Assembly: GCA_022709405.1 (NCBI GenBank)
Contig: JAKLIV010000006.1
Span: 1-57,136, forward strand
Source of the DNA: Spirochaetota bacterium
GTDB taxonomy: Bacteria > Spirochaetota > UBA4802 > UBA5550
Direction of reading: 5' to 3'
DNA length: 57,136 nt
Of this stretch, positions 50,501 to 57,136 are shown one piece after another. The notes under the pieces are model-generated. The model saw only the letters and a program-made list of their open reading frames with translations. It ran no database searches and was not told the origin of the DNA. How positions within the stretch are numbered: the first letter of the stretch is position 1; every line of letters starts with the position of its first letter. The position numbers were made by a program, and so were the translations under genes.

Positions 50501-52141
50501 ATGCGATTGGTTTTCAGGCTCTTTCCCTTGTTTTGCATCATGGCGCTGATTACGGGCGGATGTATGAAACGATATGACGACGAGGCCGCCGAGGCCATTG
50601 GGTCGATGACGATCGAGCAGAAGATCGGCCAGATGATCATGCCCGCGGTCCCGGGCCAGGAAATCAACGACGAGGCAGCGGAGCTGGTGAAGCGCTATAT
50701 GCCGGGCGGCCTGATCCTGTTCGGATACAATATCGACACCGGGCGGAAACTGAAAGGATTCATCGAGGCTCTGCAGGGAGAGTCCATGGCTGCATCGGGC
50801 GTTCCGCTGTTCGTTTCGGTCGATCAGGAGGGCGGCAGGGTCCGACGCATCATTGACGGCGTGACGCAGTTTCCCGGGAACCTCGCGGCGGGAATAGCCG
50901 GCGACAGTGACCTGGTGTCCGACTGGGCCCGGATACTCGGCATCCAGCTCAGGATGCTTGGAGTGAACATGAACCTCGCCCCGGTGGTCGACGTCAACAA
51001 CAACCCGGACAATCCGGTCATCAACTCGCGGTCGTTCGGCTCCGACCCCCGGGTCGTGGCCGATATGGGGGCCGCATACATCCGCGGCCTGCAGAAATCC
51101 GGCTGCATAGCCGTCGCCAAGCATTTCCCGGGGCACGGCGACACCAACAGGGACTCTCACGTGACGCTTCCGGTGATAAACTATCCGATGGACCGTCTGC
51201 GCAGGGTCGAGCTGTATCCCTTTCACCGGGCGATAAACGAGAAGGTGGAGTGCGTCATGACCGCCCACATCTCGTACCCGGCGGTGCTGGGCAGCGGTGA
51301 ACCGGCGACGATCTCGCCCCGTTTTCTCACAGGCATACTGCGCGACGAGATAGGCTTCAGGGGGGTGGTGATCACCGACGACATGGAAATGAACGCCATG
51401 TCGCAGTCCATGGACATGGGCGAGGCCGCGGTCCGCTCCGTGCTCGCCGGAACAGACATCGTTCTCATAAGCACGTACGGCGGGAACGTGCCTGCGATCG
51501 TGAACTCGCTCCTCGCTGCAGTGAAATCCGGCAGGCTCCCCGTGGAGCGCATCGATGCGTCCGTGAAAAGGATCCTCGAGTTGAAATTCCGCTACCGCAT
51601 CGCCGATTACCGCGAGGGCAGGGTGCACAGAAGCCCGCAGTTCGCCGCAGATGACGCGCCCGGATGGCTCGCAAGGGCCGATGAGGTGAATGAAAAAATT
51701 TCCGGCGGCGCCGTCCACTTCCACGGCGACAGGTCGCTTATGGCCGCCCCAGCCCGGATCGTGCTGTATACCGACAATGCCGCGCTGCGGGAGATCTGCG
51801 CGTCCATGACAAGGCCCGTGCAGGCGAAGCCGCTCGAAACGTTCAGGGCCGACATCGCCTCCGGAGCGTGCGCCGGCATCGTGGCGTGCGTCCATGCCGA
51901 CGGCCTTGACGCAAAGGCGATGGGCGAACTGGCCGCGCTTGCCTCCGGGAACGGGGTCGCGCTCATCGCACTGAGCACCGGCAATCCGTTCCCTGTCGCG
52001 CGATCGTCCGCATTCGGTAACATGCTTTTCACGTTTTCGAACACCGAGACGTCGCTCCGCCGGGCCGCGGCATGCCTCGCGGGTGATTTCGCGCCGAAGT
52101 TTACGATAAACTGCGACCTGGGTATCGCCGCGCGAAGATGA
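50501..52141 (+). CDS. nagZ: GH3 beta-N-acetylhexosaminidase lipoprotein (NagZ-like)
   Basis: 546 aa. Lipobox ITGGC puts the enzyme at a membrane, unlike cytosolic E. coli NagZ. GH3 features: KHFPGHGDTNRDSH (NagZ His-Asp loop) and the nucleophile Asp in VITDDMEM. A C-terminal domain (about 390-540) of the GH3 type follows. Acts on GlcNAc-containing peptidoglycan fragments. The stop overlaps the hemW start by four bases. Confidence 0.88.
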   Translation: MRLVFRLFPLFCIMALITGGCMKRYDDEAAEAIGSMTIEQKIGQMIMPAVPGQEINDEAAELVKRYMPGGLILFGYNIDTGRKLKGFIEALQGESMAASGVPLFVSVDQEGGRVRRIIDGVTQFPGNLAAGIAGDSDLVSDWARILGIQLRMLGVNMNLAPVVDVNNNPDNPVINSRSFGSDPRVVADMGAAYIRGLQKSGCIAVAKHFPGHGDTNRDSHVTLPVINYPMDRLRRVELYPFHRAINEKVECVMTAHISYPAVLGSGEPATISPRFLTGILRDEIGFRGVVITDDMEMNAMSQSMDMGEAAVRSVLAGTDIVLISTYGGNVPAIVNSLLAAVKSGRLPVERIDASVKRILELKFRYRIADYREGRVHRSPQFAADDAPGWLARADEVNEKISGGAVHFHGDRSLMAAPARIVLYTDNAALREICASMTRPVQAKPLETFRADIASGACAGIVACVHADGLDAKAMGELAALASGNGVALIALSTGNPFPVARSSAFGNMLFTFSNTETSLRRAAACLAGDFAPKFTINCDLGIAARR

Positions 52142-53280
52142 AGCTCGGCGTATATATACACGTTCCATTCTGCCGCAGAAAGTGCGACTACTGCTCGTTC
52201 TATTCGGTGCCCGTCGATACTCTTTCCCCTGAGGGAAGGGCGGGTCTCGAGGCATACACCCGCACCATAATCAGCGAGGCGTCCATGAGGCTGCCGCAGC
52301 TTCCGGGCGCGGTGATCGACACGGTGTATTTCGGCGGCGGCACGCCTTCGATGCTCGAGCCGCGCCAGGTCGAGAACGTTCTTTCCTCGCTGCGGGGATG
52401 GGCCGACGTCGAGCCCGGCGCCGAGGTGACCATCGAGGTCAATCCGGAGGACTCCGGGAAAGTCTCAGCATTCAGGGACGCGGGGGCAAGCAGGGCGGTG
52501 CTGGGGATTCAGACCTTCGATCCCGGCATGCACCGGGCCATAGGACGTTCATCGTCCCTGTGCGGCGACGATCATCTGGATTCGTTCTTTTCGGTAAAGG
52601 GGATCGTTCACTGTGCGGACATGATCGCCGGCATTCCGGGCCAGGACAGGGCGGGCCTCGTCGCGGGCCTTGACAGGCTGTGCTCCCTCGGGGCGAAGCA
52701 CCTTTCGGTATACCTGCTTTCCATCGAGAAATCCACTCCGCTGGCCAGCAGGATGAAGCCCGGTCCCGGGGCCGGCGAGGAGCAGCGCGCCCTTTTCGAG
52801 GCGGTCATGGATTTCCTCGCGGGCAGGGGTTTTTCCCACTACGAGATATCGAACTTCGCGATCCCCGGATTCGAGTCCCGGCACAACATGAAGTACTGGA
52901 AGTTCATGCCCTATCTCGGGCTCGGGCCGGGCGCGCACTCGTTCATCGACGGACGGCGCATCATGAACGTCACGGGAGCCGTGGAATATGCATGCAGCGG
53001 CGGGTTCAGCTATGAAGAGGACGTACGCGGGAAGAATTCGGCCGCGGTAGAATACCTGATGACCGGCCTGCGCCTGCTCGAAGGAGTATCGGTCGGCGAC
53101 ATGGAGTCCCGCGCCGGGTTTCGCCTCACCCCGGGGATGCTTGCCAGGATCGATTCTCTCGAAAAGCGGGGGCTCGTGGCCGTTTCCGGAACGGGCGTGG
53201 ACATGACGGTGCGTCTGAGCAGGGAGGGGATTTTCCTTTCGGACGGGGTCATCTACGAAATCGTCGAGGAGCTCCTGTAG
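52138..53280 (+). CDS. hemW: radical-SAM haem chaperone HemW
   Basis: 380 aa. Radical-SAM cluster Cys C12, C16 and C19 in FCRRKCDYCSF, followed by GGGTPS and the HemW-typical block SHYEISNFAIPGFESRHN. No coproporphyrinogen oxidase function is expected; HemW delivers haem to respiratory enzymes. Coupled to the NagZ-like gene by a four-base overlap. Confidence 0.9.
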   Translation: MKLGVYIHVPFCRRKCDYCSFYSVPVDTLSPEGRAGLEAYTRTIISEASMRLPQLPGAVIDTVYFGGGTPSMLEPRQVENVLSSLRGWADVEPGAEVTIEVNPEDSGKVSAFRDAGASRAVLGIQTFDPGMHRAIGRSSSLCGDDHLDSFFSVKGIVHCADMIAGIPGQDRAGLVAGLDRLCSLGAKHLSVYLLSIEKSTPLASRMKPGPGAGEEQRALFEAVMDFLAGRGFSHYEISNFAIPGFESRHNMKYWKFMPYLGLGPGAHSFIDGRRIMNVTGAVEYACSGGFSYEEDVRGKNSAAVEYLMTGLRLLEGVSVGDMESRAGFRLTPGMLARIDSLEKRGLVAVSGTGVDMTVRLSREGIFLSDGVIYEIVEELL

Positions 53281-53282
53281 GG

Positions 53283-54173
53283 TCAGTCCCTGATGATGAA
53301 GTATTTTTTATAGTTGCCGTTGATCCGCTGGTAGTACTTGGCCGTGTCCCTGTCCCCGGTGACAAGGTAGTAGTAGTAAAGCATCTGGCTCGCCTTGATG
53401 ATGAAAATGTTGATGTCCTTTCCCTTCATCCCCTTGGCTATCTCGCAGTCGGTCTGTTTCAGTATCTCCATCGCGAGCTTGATGTTGTGGTTGAGCTTGG
53501 CTATCTCGGACTTGAACTCAGGATTGTTCTCCCGCGCCAGCTGCGCGATCTTCTCCTGGTCGAGCCCGCCCGACAGGAGGAAGTATTTCTTGATGCCGAC
53601 CATCGAGCTGCTTATCAGCGATTTGTCATAGGCGTTTTTGAGCTTTTCCCTGAACATTTCGTAGGCCGTGAGCTTTTTATCGTCAGAAACCGGCGCTTCG
53701 CTGAATTTGTTCTTGTAGAGGTTGAAGGCAATCTTTTCGACCTCCATGCAGTCGATGTCGGTCTGCAGGATCGTCGACAGCTTGCGGTAGTTTGACGGGC
53801 TGCGCTCGATGATCTTGATGTAGAGGTCGACGCCCTTTACCGCCTCGAGAAAGATATGGTGGCGCTTCGAGGAAAAGTCCCTGAGGCTCATGTATTTCAT
53901 ACCCTCAATTATCATTGGAGACTGCGCGGTCAGGAGAAGGGCGTCCATGTCGGGGGCGAAGTCTCCGGACGTGCGTTTTTTCTGGCCTTCAGGTTCGGCG
54001 TATTTCTCGTCGATGGTGAAGTCCGACAGGCTGTCTTCGGGAATCTTCTTGCTTTCCAGGTCGGCCGGTTCGTCGAGGCTGAAAAGATCGTCGTCCCCAA
54101 GTGTGAAATCCTTGAGGGTATCGTCATCGTCGATAATAGGCCCGAAGTCGAAATCGTCCTTTTTCTTTGGCAT
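53283..54173 (-). CDS. acidic protein of unknown function
   Basis: 296 aa from the ATG at 54173 (AAGGAA upstream). Longer frames to 54344 run through a MITE-like element and are rejected. The first 85 residues are acidic and low-complexity (DDDDTLKDFTLGDDDLFSL); the rest is helical, possibly TPR-like (YYYYLVTGDRDTAKYYQRING). No family recognised. Tail-to-tail with hemW. Confidence 0.7.
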   Translation of the reverse strand: MPKKKDDFDFGPIIDDDDTLKDFTLGDDDLFSLDEPADLESKKIPEDSLSDFTIDEKYAEPEGQKKRTSGDFAPDMDALLLTAQSPMIIEGMKYMSLRDFSSKRHHIFLEAVKGVDLYIKIIERSPSNYRKLSTILQTDIDCMEVEKIAFNLYKNKFSEAPVSDDKKLTAYEMFREKLKNAYDKSLISSSMVGIKKYFLLSGGLDQEKIAQLARENNPEFKSEIAKLNHNIKLAMEILKQTDCEIAKGMKGKDINIFIIKASQMLYYYYLVTGDRDTAKYYQRINGNYKKYFIIRD

Positions 54174-54221
54174 CAGTTCCTTTCCAAATATCAAGTCAAG
54201 TATAAGATTATTATTTGCCCA

Positions 54222-54372
54222 TGGGTCTGTCCCAAAAGTCATCCCCGCGAAAGCGGGGATCCATCCTGACTCATATATATATTCAGATTGAAGATGTATT
54301 CCGATCCCGTGGCCGGAATGACATTTTTTAAAGAAGAATAACATCCTTCTTTCAGGTTAAGTCAGCCCCGTT
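54222..54372. mobile_element. MITE-like element, second copy
   Basis: Right end AGTCAGCCCCGTT is the exact complement of the left end at 44970. The left end is diverged (ATGGGTCTGTC). Contains the perfect hairpin ATCCCCGC-GAAA-GCGGGGAT. A frame through it encodes PAFAGMT, a typical artefact of such repeats. Confidence 0.55.
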
Positions 54373-54378
54373 AACGGA

Positions 54379-54597
54379 TCAGTTAAGATATAAATCGACC
54401 ACTTCATACACAATATTGAAGTAAATAAGCGATGTCAGGACTCCCTTGAGCGGAAGGCCCCTGGTGGTTTCCATGAGATGGTCGTTGTCGACGTCCCTGT
54501 ATTCCCAGAATTTTTCGTTTTCAATGACAATCGAACCGGAATATTCCAGCGTGTCCGCGTTGAAAAGCCTTATTTCTTTCGCTTTACTCAGGTCCAT
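54379..54597 (-). CDS. small protein of unknown function
   Basis: 72 aa from the ATG at 54597 (GAGG five bases upstream; GTG at 54603 possible). Soluble, mixed alpha/beta, beginning MDLSKAKEIRLFNADTLEYSG. Could be a PilZ- or SHS2-sized regulatory domain, but no motif supports this. Upstream of it lies 167 bases of gap before the alanine racemase gene. Confidence 0.55.
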   Translation of the reverse strand: MDLSKAKEIRLFNADTLEYSGSIVIENEKFWEYRDVDNDHLMETTRGLPLKGVLTSLIYFNIVYEVVDLYLN

Positions 54598-54764
54598 ATG
54601 CACCTCGTACTTTTTAAACAGTCGGCCGGGTGTTGAATCCGCCTGCAGCCACTGTATAAAAATAATATATAAAGAAATGATCGGTAATGCAATCCCGAAA
54701 ATCCTGTTCAGCGCCGCATCGGAAATAAATTCGGCAACCCGGGACCCGTTTCAGGTTCCTTTTG

Positions 54765-55874
54765 TCATATATAGGCCCGCTTGACCCTTTTGGATATGCC
54801 GCAGGTGACCTCATAGGGGATGGTCCCGATCCACTGAGCCAGCGTCTCGGCGGTTATCCCCTGCTTTCCGAAAAGGACCACCTCCTGGCCCGGGGCGTAT
54901 TCGTCGTCACCGAGATTGACCAGTATCTGGTCCATGCTCACCCTGCCCACGACCGGATATTCCCTGCCCTCGATCAGGACACGCGCCTTGTTCGATAAAA
55001 ACCTGCTGTACCCGTCGCCGTATCCCAGCGGTACGGTCGCGATCGTGCTTTCCCTGTCGGTGCGGTACGTGAGCCCGTACGACAGCGGCGTGCCCCCGGG
55101 CACCCGTTTGAGGAAAATGATGTTGCTTTTAAGGGTCATCGCGGGCACGAGCTCCGCGCTGTATTTCATGCCCGGCGCGGGCAGCAGGCCGTACGACATG
55201 ATACCAGGCCGCACCATGTCCAGGTGCGATTCGGGAAAGTTCACGATGCCGGCGCTGTTTGCGATATGCTTCAGTTGGATATGCATCCCTTCGGATTCGA
55301 GGTCGCCCGTTATTTCATTGAATATTTTGATCTGGTTTCGGGTGAAGCCGGGGTCGCCATTGTCGGCGGCAGGGAAATGGGAGAATATGCCTTCGAGCTT
55401 TATCGACCTGAGACCGGAAATCTCCCTTGCCAGGCCGCGGGCCTCGGACACGCTGCATCCAACGCGACCCATCCCGGTGTCGATCTTGAGGTGCACCAGG
55501 CCCCGGTTCTTCCGGGCGGGGGCCCTGGACGATATCATTTTCGGCAGGGCCATGTCGGCCACGGTCTGCGACAGGCTGTAGTCGAGTATCCGGTCAACGA
55601 TGTCCTCCTCGGGAAGGGTCAGGCCGAGCACCAGGATTGGCAGGTCGACCCCGGCGTGCCGGAGCTCGATGCCCTCGCTCGCCGAGGCCACGCCCAGCAT
55701 GTCGACAAGTCCTTCTTTCTGGACGTACAGGGACACCTCCCTGAGCCCGTGCCCGTAGGCGTCTGCCTTCACGGGAAGCAGAATTTTGACATTGCGGGCG
55801 ATCATCCCCCTTATGGCCAGGAGATTGTGCTTTATCGCAGCGAGGTCAATTTCAACGTATGTTCTTCGAAGCAT
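54765..55874 (-). CDS. alr: alanine racemase
   Basis: 369 aa. PLP-binding Lys36 is in PVKADAYGHG; the second-base Tyr candidate lies in the GTPLSYGLTY region of the C-terminal barrel domain, ahead of GYGDGYSRF and VGRVSMDQ. Makes D-alanine for peptidoglycan. The ATG at 55874 is preferred; the TTG at 55895 adds seven residues of no obvious value. Confidence 0.92.
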   Translation of the reverse strand: MLRRTYVEIDLAAIKHNLLAIRGMIARNVKILLPVKADAYGHGLREVSLYVQKEGLVDMLGVASASEGIELRHAGVDLPILVLGLTLPEEDIVDRILDYSLSQTVADMALPKMISSRAPARKNRGLVHLKIDTGMGRVGCSVSEARGLAREISGLRSIKLEGIFSHFPAADNGDPGFTRNQIKIFNEITGDLESEGMHIQLKHIANSAGIVNFPESHLDMVRPGIMSYGLLPAPGMKYSAELVPAMTLKSNIIFLKRVPGGTPLSYGLTYRTDRESTIATVPLGYGDGYSRFLSNKARVLIEGREYPVVGRVSMDQILVNLGDDEYAPGQEVVLFGKQGITAETLAQWIGTIPYEVTCGISKRVKRAYI

Positions 55875-55920
55875 GGCTTTCTTATCAAAAGACAAGAGTT
55901 ATTCAAGGATGTCTTCAATG

Positions 55921-56655
55921 TCAAATATTATTCTCGGGTCGGTCAAGCCCGGCTTTGACGGATTCCATGATCGCGCGGCCTGTATCGTCGTCGAACCGCC
56001 ACATCCCGCTGAAATGCTCCGGGACCGGACAGGCGATGAGAACGTTTTCGTTTTTTGTCGGATGGACGAAGCTCAGCGCGCAGGCGTGAAGCATGATTCC
56101 TTCGCCGGGGCACGAAATGGGCGAGCCGTAATCCGCGTCGCCGGCGATGGGCATTCCCTGCGAGGCGAACTGGGCCCTGATCTGGTGTTTTTTACCGGTC
56201 AGCAGCCTGACCAGCACGAGTGAAACGCCCTCCCTGCCGGCCAGGACGGTATAGCGCAGCGAGACTTTCTGAGCTCCGGGCCGGGGCTGGTCTGCGGCCA
56301 CCGAATGCCCGCGGCCCCGCACCAGATACTGGTCGAGCCTGGTCCAGCCCGCAGACGCCGCGGGCTTTCCCGATATGAGCGCCAGATAGAACTTGCCGAT
56401 CGTGCCGTCCCTGAACTGCCTGCTCATGCGGGAGGCCGCTTTGGACGTGCGGGCGAAGAGTACGATGCCCGAGACCGGCCTGTCCAGACGGTGCAGCATT
56501 CCGAGATATACCTGGCCCTGTTTGCCGTATTTCTCTTTGATATGGCATTTCACGAGGTCCATCAGCGAGGTGTCTCCGCTGTAATCGCCCTGGGTGAGCA
56601 TTCCGGCCTCTTTCTCAACGGCGATCAGGTGGTTGTCTTCGTAAAGGATGTTCAT
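55921..56655 (-). CDS. RluA-family pseudouridine synthase
   Basis: 244 aa. The catalytic motif HRLDRPVSG puts the nucleophile at D58. KKHQIRAQFAS and the LHACALSF block follow the family pattern. No S4 domain, so it is a short RluA-type enzyme modifying rRNA or tRNA; the site is unknown. Upstream of alr on the same strand (46-base gap). Confidence 0.9.
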   Translation of the reverse strand: MNILYEDNHLIAVEKEAGMLTQGDYSGDTSLMDLVKCHIKEKYGKQGQVYLGMLHRLDRPVSGIVLFARTSKAASRMSRQFRDGTIGKFYLALISGKPAASAGWTRLDQYLVRGRGHSVAADQPRPGAQKVSLRYTVLAGREGVSLVLVRLLTGKKHQIRAQFASQGMPIAGDADYGSPISCPGEGIMLHACALSFVHPTKNENVLIACPVPEHFSGMWRFDDDTGRAIMESVKAGLDRPENNI

Positions 56656-56689
56656 GGCTTCATCGAATTATTCGGGACCAGGGGCTGCC

Positions 56690-56820
56690 CAAAAACAAGC
56701 AATGAAGTCCCTGCTTTGTCATTCCGGCCGAGGCTCTGCCGAGAGCCGGAATCCATCTTCAATTCATTCGATTCCGAGAGTCAATGTGGATTCCCGCTTT
56801 TGCGGGACTCATCTCCCGTA
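56690..56820. mobile_element. MITE-like element, third copy (partial)
   Basis: Begins GGGGCTGCCC and contains hairpins GGCTCT-GCCG-AGAGCC and CCCGC-TTTT-GCGGG plus the shared phrase GTCATTCCGGCC. The right end is not clear. Confidence 0.5.
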
Positions 56821-56958
56821 CGATGCTAATCATTTCCGGCCGCATATTTTATATAAGATGAAAGCGCCGTCAACCGCGATTTATCGATAAATTTTTGGCA
56901 TAATGACGAAAAAATTACTTGAAAATAATGATGCATGAATAAAGATGCCTCACATTAC

Positions 56959-57040
56959 GCGAGCGTGGTGGAACTGGCAGACACGCTAGACTTAGGATCT
57001 AGTGCCGCAAGGCGTGGGGGTTCAAGTCCCTTCGCTCGCA
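56959..57040 (+). tRNA. tRNA-Leu (anticodon TAG)
   Basis: 82-nt class II tRNA: acceptor GCGAGCG / CGCTCGC, anticodon arm CTAGACTTAGGATCTAG, long variable arm, T arm GGTTCAAGTCC. CCA is not encoded. Confidence 0.93.
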
Positions 57041-57059
57041 CAGGATCATAAGCACATAA

Positions 57060-57131
<72 letters not shown>

Positions 57132-57136
57132 CAGCA

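Noticed and set aside
50486-52255. 589-codon frame on the - strand
   Set aside because: Shadow of the NagZ-like gene; Arg/His-rich and without family features.
54174-54344. N-terminal extension of the acidic protein
   Set aside because: The extra codons come from a MITE-like repeat (PAFAGMT type); the ATG at 54173 has a ribosome site.

Overview
The window reads as a chromosomal segment of a Gram-negative, heterotrophic bacterium. The evidence is many lipobox lipoproteins, an outer-membrane beta-barrel candidate, fatty-acid beta-oxidation genes, and several c-di-GMP-linked proteins (PilZ, HD-GYP, a stand-alone MshEN-like domain). TPR-rich surface proteins, PilZ, GNAT and DUF5692-type proteins would fit a free-living spirochaete-like lineage (Spirochaetota). 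That placement is an inference from protein flavour only; no rRNA or other phylogenetic marker is present. Four tRNA genes are present (Cys-GCA, Leu-UAA, Leu-UAG, Gly-GCC), none with an encoded CCA tail.

Layout. 0-9 kb: a PilZ protein, then a leftward cluster of two paralogous lipoproteins and two TPR proteins, a 47-aa gene, and a leftward fadN-fadA-like beta-oxidation operon ending at a strong terminator. 9.4-27 kb: two tRNAs, an HD-GYP sensor, secreted and lipoprotein genes (FG-GAP/CARDB, GH26-like, FN3/InlB-like, barrel), a phosphodiesterase, an MFS transporter followed by an untracked 59-aa CxxC protein, an ADP-forming acyl-CoA synthetase alpha-type protein, a CDF transporter, and an overlapping operon of HATPase / LOG / PsbP-like genes.

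27.4-49 kb is the accessory region. It starts with palindrome-rich repeats, including a duplicated unit that carries a 36-codon mini-ORF. A BsuBI/PstI-type restriction-modification pair follows. Next is a sharply AT-rich island (about 31.63-35.87 kb) with a zinc-ribbon protein, a two-TM protein, an Sll1717-type P-loop ATPase, an HNH nuclease and an orphan. The island holds one attC-like site and a 5' half of a second, which suggests integron-cassette or CALIN ancestry. Three toxin-antitoxin modules follow (MNT/HEPN, PIN/RHH, BrnT/BrnA), separated by copies of a dispersed intergenic repeat. After them come a methyltransferase, a five-repeat secreted protein, two sensor kinases, an FMN-reductase-like protein, a hemerythrin protein, a cystatin-like lipoprotein and a MarR-DmeF metal-efflux operon with a paired operator.

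49-57 kb returns to housekeeping: GNAT, NagZ-like GH3 lipoprotein coupled to hemW, an acidic hypothetical, alanine racemase, an RluA-family pseudouridine synthase and two tRNAs. MITE-like elements with GGGGCTGAC-type ends are scattered here and at 45 kb.

The most interesting parts are the attC-bearing AT-rich defence-like island, the repeat-separated toxin-antitoxin array with apparently leaderless promoter/operators, and the tandem mini-ORF/hairpin repeat at 28 kb.
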